DNA of 22,056 nt, taken from the NCBI GenBank assembly GCA_958370325.1, contig CATXJW010000033.1, positions 1-22,056 on the forward strand, written 5' to 3'. Every line of letters starts with the position of its first letter. Position 1 is the stretch's first letter. Origin of the DNA: an uncultured Collinsella sp. (GTDB lineage Bacteria > Actinomycetota > Coriobacteriia > Coriobacteriales > Coriobacteriaceae). The notes below the pieces were generated by a model. It was given only the letters and a program-made list of their open reading frames with translations, did not search any database and had not been told where the DNA came from. The translations under genes and the position numbers were made by a program. This document shows, one piece after another, positions 7,571 through 14,110 of this stretch.

Positions 7571-8143
7571 TTAGTTGAGCTTCAGGGCCTTCTGGATGGG
7601 CAGGTAGAGGGCACCGACCAGAATGGCGTTAAAGACGGCGGTCATGGCGACCACGGGCAGCATGGCTGCGGCGAGCTCGCCCACCACGCCAAGCATGGCC
7701 ATCTTGATAACCATGAAGATGACGCCCGAGACAAAGGTGGTCAGGAAGGTTGCGACAATGGCGATGGCGGGCTTGACCTGACCGTTCTTGCCGGCGGCGT
7801 TGACGATGCCGGCCATGAGCATGGCGGCGATGCCCTCGGCGGCAAAATCGACGAACGGCGAAGTGGTGGTGATCTGGATCACGGCAGCCGAGATGAGGCC
7901 AATGACGAGCGCCTGGCCGATATTGGGGCGAACGACCAGGATGGTGAGGCAGAAGGCCGAGATGATGAACTCGGGGCTGATCATGCCGCCCGAGATGCCC
8001 GAGATTGCCTTGCCGACGGTGAAGTTGAGGATGAAGCCGGCGGCGAGCAGGATGGCGAGCAGGACGAGGGCGCGGACATCGAGTTTGCCACGGTCGGCGG
8101 TCTGGACGGTGCGGGGCTGGGTGGCGGTGGTGTTTTGAGACAT
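7571..8143 (-). CDS. ECF S component 1, putative tryptophan/indole-compound importer
   Basis: This is the first structural gene after the Trp-codon leader. The chosen start is ATG 8143, with GAAAGGA upstream, giving 190 residues (MSQNTTATQP...). An upstream in-frame TTG at 8173 is less likely. About six hydrophobic segments follow a polar N-terminus. The repeated pattern AILLAAGFILNFTVGKA, GLISAAVIQITTTSPF and NAILVGALYLPIQK matches S component 2. Small size, hydrophobicity and linkage to EcfA/EcfT identify an S component. Regulation by the attenuator at 8221-8356 points to tryptophan as ligand or as the reason for its expression. Other aromatic or indole compounds cannot be excluded. Confidence 0.78.
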   Translation of the reverse strand: MSQNTTATQPRTVQTADRGKLDVRALVLLAILLAAGFILNFTVGKAISGISGGMISPEFIISAFCLTILVVRPNIGQALVIGLISAAVIQITTTSPFVDFAAEGIAAMLMAGIVNAAGKNGQVKPAIAIVATFLTTFVSGVIFMVIKMAMLGVVGELAAAMLPVVAMTAVFNAILVGALYLPIQKALKLN

Positions 8144-8188
8144 GGTGAAAATCCTTTCGGAAGGGGATTGCAAGAGAATAGCGGAGGC

Positions 8189-8318
8189 GCGTGATGCGAA
8201 TGCGATCGGGCTCGAGATAGAAAAAGGCCCCCGGTCGAAACCGGAGGCCTTCCAATCACCTAGAGCGCAAAAACAGGCGTGAGGGACTCACTGTCGACCG
8301 ATCGTATTCGCATCACGC
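8189..8318. repeat. Long-range inverted repeat linking the Trp-codon leader to RNA beyond the terminator
   Basis: Arms 8189-8209 and 8298-8318 are complementary at 20 of 21 positions. The right arm starts at the last base of the third Trp codon and covers the next codons of the leader (Arg-Asp-Ala-Asn-Thr-Ile). The left arm lies downstream of the terminator, 46 nt before the S component 1 start. An 8-nt stretch just upstream of the leader's ribosome binding site (8372-8379) is also complementary to part of the same leader arm (8310-8317). The arms can therefore form alternative structures. Confidence 0.8.
8221..8251 (-). terminator. Attenuator terminator of the ECF operon
   Basis: On the minus strand the stem 8251-8240 pairs with 8235-8224 over 12 bp with one G-U and a TTCG loop, followed by TTTTTCTAT. 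It lies 36 nt after the leader peptide stop codon and upstream of the first S gene. This is the position of the terminator in ribosome-mediated attenuation. A smaller hairpin GTGAG-TCC-CTCAC at the leader stop codon, followed by a short T-run, may be a pause structure. Confidence 0.9.
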
Positions 8319-8356
8319 CACCACCAGTTGTTAAGAGAGCTCATCGTGTTCTTCAT
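8288..8356 (-). CDS. Trp leader peptide (22 residues, three tandem Trp codons)
   Basis: ATG 8356 has an ideal AAAGGAG site (8365-8371, 8-nt spacing). The 22 codons contain UGG-UGG-UGG at residues 11-13 (context LNNWWWRDAN) and end with TGA at 8288-8290. Three adjacent Trp codons, immediately followed by an intrinsic terminator, are the hallmark of a translation-coupled attenuator. When charged tRNA-Trp is scarce the ribosome stalls and downstream transcription continues. The peptide itself is probably not functional. An internal ATG at 8344 lacks its own ribosome binding site. The regulated genes are the S, ATPase and T components of the ECF transporter. Confidence 0.92.
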   Translation of the reverse strand: MKNTMSSLNNWWWRDANTIGRQ

Positions 8357-8414
8357 GTTGGTGGCTCCTTTCGTGATGCCGTGGCGCGGTCGCACCTAGT
8401 TGCTGTTGCGCTGC

Positions 8415-8444
8415 ACTATAGCACAGCGAAGTGTGTGCGGGGAA
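8415..8444 (-). promoter_or_regulatory. Promoter of the leader/ECF operon
   Basis: On the minus strand TGCTATAGT gives an extended -10 (TATAGT at 8420-8415 with TG one base upstream). The -35 region (TTCCCC around 8444-8439, 18-nt spacer) is poor, as is common with extended -10 promoters. Transcription would start near 8408, about 50 nt before the leader start codon. Confidence 0.6.
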
Positions 8445-8532
8445 ATCTTTTTTAAAAAGATTTCAGGCGGGTTTCCCGCCGGTCAAAAAGGCGGGTTAAG
8501 CGGGCGAGGCCGCCATTGCTGCCTTGCCCGCT
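8443..8532 (-). terminator. Cluster of terminator hairpins after the C69 peptidase gene
   Basis: Three stems follow the stop codon at 8544. Positions 8499-8510 pair with 8521-8532 (12 bp, one G-U), followed after nine bases by TTTTT on the minus strand. Positions 8466-8471 pair with 8475-8480 (GGCGGG-TTT-CCCGCC). Positions 8443-8463 form an AT-rich palindrome with perfect 10-bp arms. Together they should separate the peptidase transcript from the ECF leader promoter just beyond. Confidence 0.65.
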
Positions 8533-8543
8533 CAGCTAAGACG

Positions 8544-10502
8544 TTACTCCTTATTGCGACGGTAGAGGAAGTAACCGCCTGCGGAGATGACGGCAACGCC
8601 AGCGATGGCGAATGCGGCCACCATGCGGCCATCAAAACGATCGCCAGTGGTGGGCAGGCCGCCCTTGGTGTTCGTCTTATTGGTGGTTACCGTGGTCGTG
8701 GTGTTGTCCGACTTGCCGGGCTTCTCAGGCTTGGTGGCGGGCTGCTCGGGCTTAGCGGGCTGCTCGGGCTTCTCGGGGGTACTAGGCTGCTCGGGGGTGC
8801 CGGGCTGCTCGGGAGTGCCGGGCTGATCCGGGGTGACCGGGTCGGTGGCAAGAGCGTCCTTGGCGTAGGTGATGGACTCCTTGAGGCCGTTGGTCTCGGT
8901 GTTCAGGTCGCTCGGGGTGAAGGGCTCGTCAAAGTTTCCAGCCTTCTGATATTCGCGCATCTCCTGGAGCAGGGCCTTGCACTTCTTGTAGGTGTTCTCG
9001 GTGGCAGCCTTGCCTGCCTTGTTGGCCAGAGCGGTGCGGCCCTCGGTGGTCGTCTCGGCCAGCATGGCGGCGTCGACATCCTGGTTCTGCTCGATGAGCT
9101 CATTCTGCAGGGCATCGAGATAGGCGCGGACGCTGACACCAAGGGTGTCCGGATTCTCAAAGCAGAGCGAGCTAATGTCCATGAGGACGTAGTTAATGGA
9201 GTTCTCGGGCTCCTCGTTGTTCACGATGTCCGTCTCATCGCAGTGGTCGAAGGAGACGGTCTGGTCGCTAAAGTAGGGGCTAACCTCGGTTATCAGGGCG
9301 GAGTACAGTGGGATGGCAACGGAGTACGCGGCGCGAGAGAGCATCTCCCACTGAATGGTGGCAACCTGGGGGTCAAGGCCGCGACGAATCTGGAAGAGGT
9401 TGATTTCGGTGTTGCTTTCGGTGCCGATGGCGTAGGCGCCGTCGGTGTTGGCGTTGAGGCCGTCGACCTTCTCGCCACGGTTGCCAAACGCGCGGATCAT
9501 CTCAAAGGTGTTCCAGCCAGATTTGGTGGGCTGGAAGAATAGCGGCTGCATTTCATTTACCATAGCGCCAACCTTAGCGCGCGGTTTATCGCTGGTGTCC
9601 TTTACAATTTCATAGTCGGTGCCCTCGGCAAGCGGTGCATCGAAGTAGGCGCGGCCTTGGACATAGCGCGTCCAAGAATGCATGGCCTTTTCGCTAATTT
9701 CTTCACCATAGGTCTGGGCAACGTCGAACTGGCCATCGTCAAAGTACTTAGCAAAGCCCTTTTTCACGGGCATGGACTCGATGCCCTCGGAGTGGAGGCA
9801 GTTTGCACCGTCGTTGAGATTGACCTTGTAGTTGAGGTTGCCGATGTTGGGGTTGAGCGACGCGACGTCATCGGTGAGCTTCATGGCTATCCACTGGTGG
9901 CCGGAAAGCGCGGCGAACAGCCAGGTCTCGTTGTTATCGGCGATGATGAGCTGATCGTTGCCGCAGGCGCCCTGCTCGTCGATGATTTTGCCGAGGAGCT
10001 CGACACCCTCACGTGCCGTAGCGCTTTCGCCCAAGATGACGCTGCCGTAGCTATACTCGCCAATGCCAGTGTCGGTTAGGGGATCAGCCGCCTTGGCGTC
10101 TGCATTCATGTATGTGGTCAGCGTGGCGGAGCAGGATACACCTTTCTCATTGATGCCCGCTTCGGAGTAGGCATCCCAGCGTCCGTGCCACTGCGAAGGA
10201 TGGTCGCGCACGTAACTATAGCGATACGTGGTATTGGGCGAGGTGTATGCGAATTCGGACTCGTCTGAGCCGTAGATATGGCCGGGACCATGTGAGGGTT
10301 CGATGCCGAAGTGCTTGAGGTAGCGCTTGCCAAAGTCCTCGGCGCGGCCGTAGTACGTGTTGCCATCGGCCGTTAGGTTTTTGCCCATGTAGATCTGCGT
10401 GCAGGCGAGCGCAGAGGTCGGCATGGACATGATGGTTGCAGCTCCAAAAGCAAGGCCAATGCCAAGCTTTTTGAGCGCGTTGACGGGGTGAGTTTTCCTC
10501 AT
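8544..10502 (-). CDS. Sortase-anchored C69-family dipeptidase
   Basis: This 652-residue surface protein starts with ATG 10502 behind GGGAGG. Residues 1-33 are a signal peptide ending SALA, so signal peptidase cleavage would expose Cys34 (ACTQIYMGKNLTADG) as the N-terminal residue. Family C69 enzymes are Ntn-hydrolases that use an N-terminal cysteine. FGKRYLKHF, YVRDHPSQW, GINEKGVSCSATLT, SYGSVILGESATAREGVELL and ADNNETWLF are typical C69 segments. The domain runs to about residue 480, followed by a helical region, a Pro/Glu/Gln/Lys repeat wall spacer (about 558-600), LPTTG (616-620), a hydrophobic segment and an RRNKE tail for sortase anchoring. It probably cleaves dipeptides at the cell surface and supplies amino acids. 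The gene appears monocistronic. Confidence 0.9.
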   Translation of the reverse strand: MRKTHPVNALKKLGIGLAFGAATIMSMPTSALACTQIYMGKNLTADGNTYYGRAEDFGKRYLKHFGIEPSHGPGHIYGSDESEFAYTSPNTTYRYSYVRDHPSQWHGRWDAYSEAGINEKGVSCSATLTTYMNADAKAADPLTDTGIGEYSYGSVILGESATAREGVELLGKIIDEQGACGNDQLIIADNNETWLFAALSGHQWIAMKLTDDVASLNPNIGNLNYKVNLNDGANCLHSEGIESMPVKKGFAKYFDDGQFDVAQTYGEEISEKAMHSWTRYVQGRAYFDAPLAEGTDYEIVKDTSDKPRAKVGAMVNEMQPLFFQPTKSGWNTFEMIRAFGNRGEKVDGLNANTDGAYAIGTESNTEINLFQIRRGLDPQVATIQWEMLSRAAYSVAIPLYSALITEVSPYFSDQTVSFDHCDETDIVNNEEPENSINYVLMDISSLCFENPDTLGVSVRAYLDALQNELIEQNQDVDAAMLAETTTEGRTALANKAGKAATENTYKKCKALLQEMREYQKAGNFDEPFTPSDLNTETNGLKESITYAKDALATDPVTPDQPGTPEQPGTPEQPSTPEKPEQPAKPEQPATKPEKPGKSDNTTTTVTTNKTNTKGGLPTTGDRFDGRMVAAFAIAGVAVISAGGYFLYRRNKE

Positions 10503-10521
10503 AATCCCTCCCAGCGTGCGA

Positions 10522-10545
10522 AAGCCCTCTGTCGCCAGAGGGCTT
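10522..10545 (-). promoter_or_regulatory. 5' UTR hairpin of the C69 peptidase gene
   Basis: A perfect 9-bp stem (AAGCCCTCT at 10522-10530 with AGAGGGCTT at 10537-10545, 6-nt loop) lies about 20 nt upstream of the start codon at 10502. No T-tract follows on the minus strand, so mRNA stabilisation or translational control is more likely than termination. Confidence 0.55.
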
Positions 10546-10647
10546 CAGCCAATAAAGACACTCCCTTAGCGTAACGAATCGGAAACAATATTCATCTATG
10601 AAAAATACTTACTCGATAAGCGTATTGAAATATACGATGAGCGGTTA

Positions 10648-10675
10648 ATTATACTCAGTTTGTAGCTTTAGCCAA
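10648..10675 (-). promoter_or_regulatory. Promoter of the C69 peptidase gene
   Basis: On the minus strand TTGGCT (10675-10670) and TATAAT (10653-10648) are separated by 16 nt, in an AT-rich island. A short inverted repeat CGTAT/ATACG at 10621-10636 sits just downstream of the predicted transcription start and might be an operator. Confidence 0.65.
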
Positions 10676-10679
10676 ATAA

Positions 10680-10716
10680 AGACGCCCTGCAATTACTGCA
10701 TCTGAATAAAGCGTCT
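10680..10716 (-). terminator. Second terminator of the lipid kinase/microprotein operon
   Basis: AGACGC and GCGTCT (10680-10685 and 10711-10716) enclose a TGCA/TGCA hairpin, and on the minus strand TTTATTT follows. It backs up the stronger terminator at 10737-10771. Confidence 0.55.
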
Positions 10717-10736
10717 GGAAATCCCGAAATGAAAAT

Positions 10737-10771
10737 CCCCCGCTGTTTGGCAAATGCATAAACAACGGGGG
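10737..10771 (-). terminator. Strong terminator of the lipid kinase/microprotein operon
   Basis: Positions 10737-10748 and 10760-10771 pair over 12 bp (one G-U) around an 11-nt loop. On the minus strand the stem is followed by ATTTTCATTT. It lies 37 nt after the microprotein stop codon, so the microprotein reading frame is inside the transcript. Confidence 0.85.
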
Positions 10772-10808
10772 GAGACGATAATTGGATGAATATCATACCA
10801 ATGTGGAA

Positions 10809-10901
10809 TTACTTCTTCCGGCGGTGAATCACGTTGATTGCGTAGCCGACGAGCATGGCCAGAACGATGACGATAAAGCCAAGGATGGGGTTGTCGTTCA
10901 C
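10809..10901 (-). CDS. 30-residue single-pass membrane microprotein
   Basis: A short frame starts with GTG 10901 and ends with TAA at 10809-10811. An AGGAGG site sits 5 nt before the start, and the gap to the upstream lipid kinase stop codon is only 9 nt. The product has a short polar N-terminus (NDNP), one hydrophobic helix (ILGFIVIVLAMLVGYAINV, about residues 6-24) and a basic C-terminus (HRRKK), so it should insert with its tail in the cytoplasm. The terminator follows directly. I know no named family for it. Its ideal ribosome binding site, its position in the operon and the clear topology argue that it is real. It may modulate or anchor the lipid kinase or stabilise the membrane. Confidence 0.72.
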   Translation of the reverse strand: MNDNPILGFIVIVLAMLVGYAINVIHRRKK

Positions 10902-10910
10902 GGGGTCCTC

Positions 10911-11828
10911 CTATTTTCCGAGCGGGGAGAATTCGTCGACGATGAGGTCGAGGCATTGCGGAAGCGCGCGGGCTTCAAAGACGCCCGAGTTGCTGGAGAT
11001 AATCTCGCCATCGAACTGCATGCCCAGCGACGGCGTGCAGGTGATCTTGGCTTCTTTGGTCTGGATGATCTTAAACTGCGGACGACCGAGCACCTTGCCG
11101 GCGGGGTCGAGCGCGGCGGTGATCACGGTCGGGAGCAGCTGCACGGTTTTTACGGGCTCGATGACCGCGATGTCGACCATGCCGTCGTTCATGCGGCAAT
11201 CGGGGAACAGGTTGATGTCGTTTTGGATGACCGAGGTGTTGCCGGCCATGCAGCAGATGCCATCGAGCTCCTCGACAATGCCGTCATGCTCGATGGTAAA
11301 GTGCGCCACCGTGGGGTTGGGCGTGGCAAATGCGGACAGGAAGTAGGCAATCTCGCCGATGTCGTTTTTGGTGGGGGCGGCCTTCATCATGATCTCGGCA
11401 TCGTAGCCCGAGCCGGCGATGATGATGAAACCGTGGCGCTTCTCGTTGCCGTCCTCGTCGAGCCAAAAGAGCTCGCCCATGTCCGCCTTGACGGTACGAC
11501 CGGCGCGGCAGGCCTTGGCGAGCGCCGCCGCCTCGGGCGCATTGCCGATGTTGTTGAAGAACAGGCAGGCCGTACCGGAGGGGAAGACGAGCGTGGGGAC
11601 ACCGCATCCGCGCATCTGATCGAGTACATTGGAGACGGTGCCGTCGCCGCCTGAGACCACCACGCGATCGAATTCGCGCACGTCCGCCACGGCGTCCTCG
11701 GGTTCCATGCCATCGCCGATAAAGCGCATCACGACCTCGTCGCCGCTTTGCGCGAGGGCGTGCGTGAATGCGTAGATTTCATCTGAGCTGGGGCCCGATG
11801 CCGGGTTGTGGATGATAAGGCAGCGCAT
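10911..11828 (-). CDS. Diacylglycerol/lipid kinase family protein
   Basis: This 305-residue protein of the DAGK catalytic family (DgkB/YegS-like) should phosphorylate diacylglycerol or a related lipid with ATP at the inner face of the membrane. NPASG at 8-12, the nucleotide-binding GGDGT at 60-64, FPSGT at 82-86 and the C-terminal GMQFDGE segment (family QxDGE) are visible, with the beta-rich second domain from about residue 130. The family's GTxNDFAR segment is changed to GTACLFFNNIG, so the usual Asn-Asp pair is missing or shifted. This may reflect a different substrate. The ribosome binding site is weak (GGGAA). It is divergent from rnd and precedes a membrane microprotein. Confidence 0.85.
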   Translation of the reverse strand: MRCLIIHNPASGPSSDEIYAFTHALAQSGDEVVMRFIGDGMEPEDAVADVREFDRVVVSGGDGTVSNVLDQMRGCGVPTLVFPSGTACLFFNNIGNAPEAAALAKACRAGRTVKADMGELFWLDEDGNEKRHGFIIIAGSGYDAEIMMKAAPTKNDIGEIAYFLSAFATPNPTVAHFTIEHDGIVEELDGICCMAGNTSVIQNDINLFPDCRMNDGMVDIAVIEPVKTVQLLPTVITAALDPAGKVLGRPQFKIIQTKEAKITCTPSLGMQFDGEIISSNSGVFEARALPQCLDLIVDEFSPLGK

Positions 11829-11926
11829 ACTTACGTTCCCGTTCTGTGACTAACCGAGTATAGTTATAAGGCAATGCCGATATCCTACCCGTGTTTTTCG
11901 GGCCTAACCTTATTCGATGGGTTGAT

Positions 11927-13060
11927 ATGTACATTTCCACACATCAGGCTCTACTCGACTTTTGTCAGCGCGCCCGCGAATTCGACGCGATTGCCGTCGA
12001 TACCGAGTTTTTGCGCGAGCGCACGTTCCACCCGCGCCTGTGCTTGGTCCAGATTGCCACCCCTGCCGAGAGCGTCGCGGTCGATCCTCTGGTGATCGAC
12101 GACCTGACGCCGCTCGCCGAGCTTATGGGCGATGAGAGCGTGATCAAGGTCTTTCACGCCTGCTCGCAGGATATGGAGGTTATGCTCCATACCGTGGGCG
12201 TGCTGCCGCGTCCCATTTTTGACACACAGGTGGCCGCCGCCTTTTTGGGCGAGCGCCAGCAGATTTCCTATGGCGCGCTCGTGCAGACGTTTTGCGGTGT
12301 CTCATTGCCCAAGACCGAGTCGCTGACCGATTGGTCGCGCCGCCCGCTGACCGATAAGCAGATTGAGTACGCGATCGATGACGTCAAGTATCTGATCGTT
12401 GCCTATACCGAGATGATGAGCCGCCTACGCGAACTGGGTCGTGTGGATTGGGTGCTCGATGAGCTGCGTCCGCTGGCCGACGAGTCGCACTATCGCGCCG
12501 ATCGCCATGAGGCATTCCGCAAGGTCAAGCGCATCAACTCGTGCAGCCGCCATCAGTTGGGCATTGCGCGCGAGCTTGCCGCTTGGCGCGAGGACCGCGC
12601 CGAGCGCCGCAACATCCCGCGCAAGTGGGTCATGTCCGACGATACGCTGCTGGCGCTCGTCAAGCGCAACCCTGTGCGTGTTGAGGAGTTCCGCAGCATC
12701 CGCGGCACCGATCAGCTGGGGGAGCGCGATGTGGACGGCGCGCTCATGGCCATCAAGCGCGGCGCGAGCTGCCCGCACGATCGCCTGCCGCTCATGGTGC
12801 GCGGGCATCGCCAGATTTCGCCGGAGCTTGAGAGCGTGACGGACCTGATGTATGCGCTTATTCGCTTGGTTGCCGAGCGCTCGGGCGTTGCGACCTCGGT
12901 TATCGCTTCGCGCGATGACCTGGCCGATTACATCGAGCATCCTGAGCAAAGTCCCCTGCGCGAAGGCTGGCGTTTTGAGCTCGTGGGTTCGCGCCTGGAC
13001 GATTTACTCTCGGGCAATATGGGACTCACCGTGAAGGACGGCAAAATCGAGCTTTTATAG
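11927..13060 (+). CDS. rnd: Ribonuclease D
   Basis: This 3'-5' exoribonuclease of the DEDDy type trims tRNA 3' ends and other structured RNA. Starting from ATG 11927 it has 377 residues. Asp25 and Glu27 (AVDTEFLRE), Asp82 (FHACSQDMEVM) and the Tyr148/Asp152 pair (EYAIDDVKYL) form the metal-binding catalytic set. An HRDC domain follows (about 205-280, SRHQLGIARELAAWREDRAERRNIPRKWVMSD), then a second, more divergent helical region, as in RNase D. An in-frame GTG at 11891 is an alternative start. Neither start has a good ribosome binding site, so translation initiation may be weak or leaderless. A hairpin overlaps the stop codon. Confidence 0.92.
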   Translation: MYISTHQALLDFCQRAREFDAIAVDTEFLRERTFHPRLCLVQIATPAESVAVDPLVIDDLTPLAELMGDESVIKVFHACSQDMEVMLHTVGVLPRPIFDTQVAAAFLGERQQISYGALVQTFCGVSLPKTESLTDWSRRPLTDKQIEYAIDDVKYLIVAYTEMMSRLRELGRVDWVLDELRPLADESHYRADRHEAFRKVKRINSCSRHQLGIARELAAWREDRAERRNIPRKWVMSDDTLLALVKRNPVRVEEFRSIRGTDQLGERDVDGALMAIKRGASCPHDRLPLMVRGHRQISPELESVTDLMYALIRLVAERSGVATSVIASRDDLADYIEHPEQSPLREGWRFELVGSRLDDLLSGNMGLTVKDGKIELL

Positions 13061-13087
13061 TTACGCGGTTTTACCAAACCGCGTAAC
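13060..13087 (+). terminator. Hairpin at the end of rnd
   Basis: A perfect 12-bp stem (13060-13071 with 13076-13087) has a TACC loop and begins at the last base of the rnd stop codon. No T-tract follows, so it may be a weak terminator or a 3'-end stabiliser. Confidence 0.6.
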
Positions 13088-13100
13088 AGCTCGACGCTGC

Positions 13101-13198
13101 AAACGGCCGAGAGCGGCAATCTGACGTTCAATCGTCGCTTGCGTACCAAAGTACGCGTCGCTTCTCTTTCACGTCACCTTGCTCGCCCTCGGCCGTTT
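13101..13198 (+). repeat. Structured intergenic element, copy A (same core as 7464-7564)
   Basis: Outer arms AAACGGCCGAG (13101-13111) and CTCGGCCGTTT (13188-13198) are perfect 11-bp inverted repeats. Inside are TGACGT (13122-13127)/ACGTCA (13171-13176) and GCGTAC (13141-13146)/GTACGC (13151-13156) with a CAAA loop. The core matches copy B read on the minus strand. The outer arms differ in sequence between copies yet pair in both, and the middle stem changes an A-T pair to a G-C pair. This indicates that the structure itself is maintained. It lies between rnd and the zinc peptidase gene. Confidence 0.75.
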
Positions 13199-13225
13199 TC
13201 GCTGACAATGCCTAAACATCGATGC

Positions 13226-13255
13226 TGACTTGGCTGCTGGGCGAGTGGGTAGAAT
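13226..13255 (+). promoter_or_regulatory. Possible promoter of the zinc peptidase gene
   Basis: TGACTT at 13226-13231 and TAGAAT at 13250-13255 have an 18-nt spacer and lie about 36 nt upstream of the start codon at 13291. The -35 is only a partial match. Confidence 0.35.
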
Positions 13256-13290
13256 GCCTCCAACGTGTAACTCGATTCGGAGGAATTCGC

Positions 13291-13995
13291 ATGCCCTATT
13301 ACTATGGTTACGGCTTTGGCATCGACCCGCTGTACCTGCTGGTTGTTCTTGTCTGCACGGTGCTTGGCCTTGCCGCGCAGAGCTATATCAATTCGACGTA
13401 CAAGACGTGGTCCAAGGTTCGCTCGGACGGCGACACGGGCGCCAGGGTCGCTCGCCGCATGCTCGACGCCAACGGCTGCAATGCCGTGGGTATCAAGGGT
13501 GTCGCCGGTAAGCTCACTGACCATTACAACCCGCAGGACAACAACCTGTATCTGTCGGATTCCAACCGTTCGGGCGGCTCGGTCGCAAGCGTTGCTGTCG
13601 CTTGTCACGAGGCGGGCCATGCCGCGCAGCGTCAAAGCGGCTATGCCATGATGAAGGTACGTACCGCCCTCGTGCCGGTCGTCAACTTTACCCAGAACAC
13701 CTGGACCATCGTGCTGCTCATGGGCCTGTTTATGAACATCGCGGGACTCACGACCCTCGCGCTGATCTTCTTCTCGTTTAGCGTGCTGTTCCAGCTCGTT
13801 ACGCTGCCGGTCGAGATTGACGCCAGCCGCCGCGCCGTGGCGTATATCGAGCAGTCGGGCATGAGCTCCAAACAGGTCAACGGTGCCAAGAAGGTGCTGA
13901 CGGCCGCCGCGCTTACCTATGTGGCTGCGGCGCTCACTTCGATCATTCAGCTGCTCTACCTGATGGCTCGCTACAACAGAAACTCCAACCGATAA
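13291..13995 (+). CDS. YugP-type membrane zinc metallopeptidase
   Basis: The 234-residue protein starts at ATG 13291, with GGAGGA upstream. A longer in-frame start at 13222 lacks a ribosome binding site and crosses the promoter region. MPYYYGYGFGIDPLYLL leads into the first membrane segment. SKVRSDGDTGARVARRMLDANG and LYLSDSNRSGGSVASVAVACHEAGHAAQ are hallmarks of the neutral zinc metallopeptidase 2 family. His106-Glu107-His110 (HEAGH) are the zinc ligands and catalytic Glu. Three further hydrophobic segments (about 125-145, 150-175 and 205-225) make it an integral membrane protease. Its substrate is unknown; relatives are assumed to act in membrane protein quality control. Confidence 0.9.
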   Translation: MPYYYGYGFGIDPLYLLVVLVCTVLGLAAQSYINSTYKTWSKVRSDGDTGARVARRMLDANGCNAVGIKGVAGKLTDHYNPQDNNLYLSDSNRSGGSVASVAVACHEAGHAAQRQSGYAMMKVRTALVPVVNFTQNTWTIVLLMGLFMNIAGLTTLALIFFSFSVLFQLVTLPVEIDASRRAVAYIEQSGMSSKQVNGAKKVLTAAALTYVAAALTSIIQLLYLMARYNRNSNR

Positions 13996-14011
13996 CAACT
14001 TGGGCCGCTGG

Positions 14012-14041
14012 GCGCCGCGGGGATTTGTGTCCCCGCGGCGC
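14012..14041 (+). terminator. Strong GC hairpin after the zinc peptidase gene
   Basis: A perfect 12-bp stem (14012-14023 with 14030-14041) has a TTTGTG loop and lies 16 nt after the stop codon at 13995. It has no T-tract, so termination may be incomplete and xseA could receive some read-through. Confidence 0.6.
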
Positions 14042-14110
14042 TGTACTATGTGTTGGACTTGAATTTGCGCAGGGCCAGAGCCTTTGTGCACGATAAGGAA
14101 AGGAGGCTGC

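Noticed and set aside
8561..8860. Repetitive CCGGGCTGCTCGGG-type tract considered as a DNA repeat or CRISPR
   Set aside because: It encodes the Pro/Glu/Gln-rich wall-spanning spacer of the C69 protein; the repeats are short and in frame, without spacers.
8400..9542. 380-codon plus-strand frame across the C69 gene and its terminator
   Set aside because: It runs through terminator hairpins and the Pro-repeat coding region in antisense and has a Gly/Leu repeat composition; no evidence for a protein.
10598..10648. Tiny 16-residue plus-strand frame (MKNTYSIS...) upstream of the C69 gene
   Set aside because: There is no ribosome binding site at a useful distance, and no gene follows on that strand for a leader to control.
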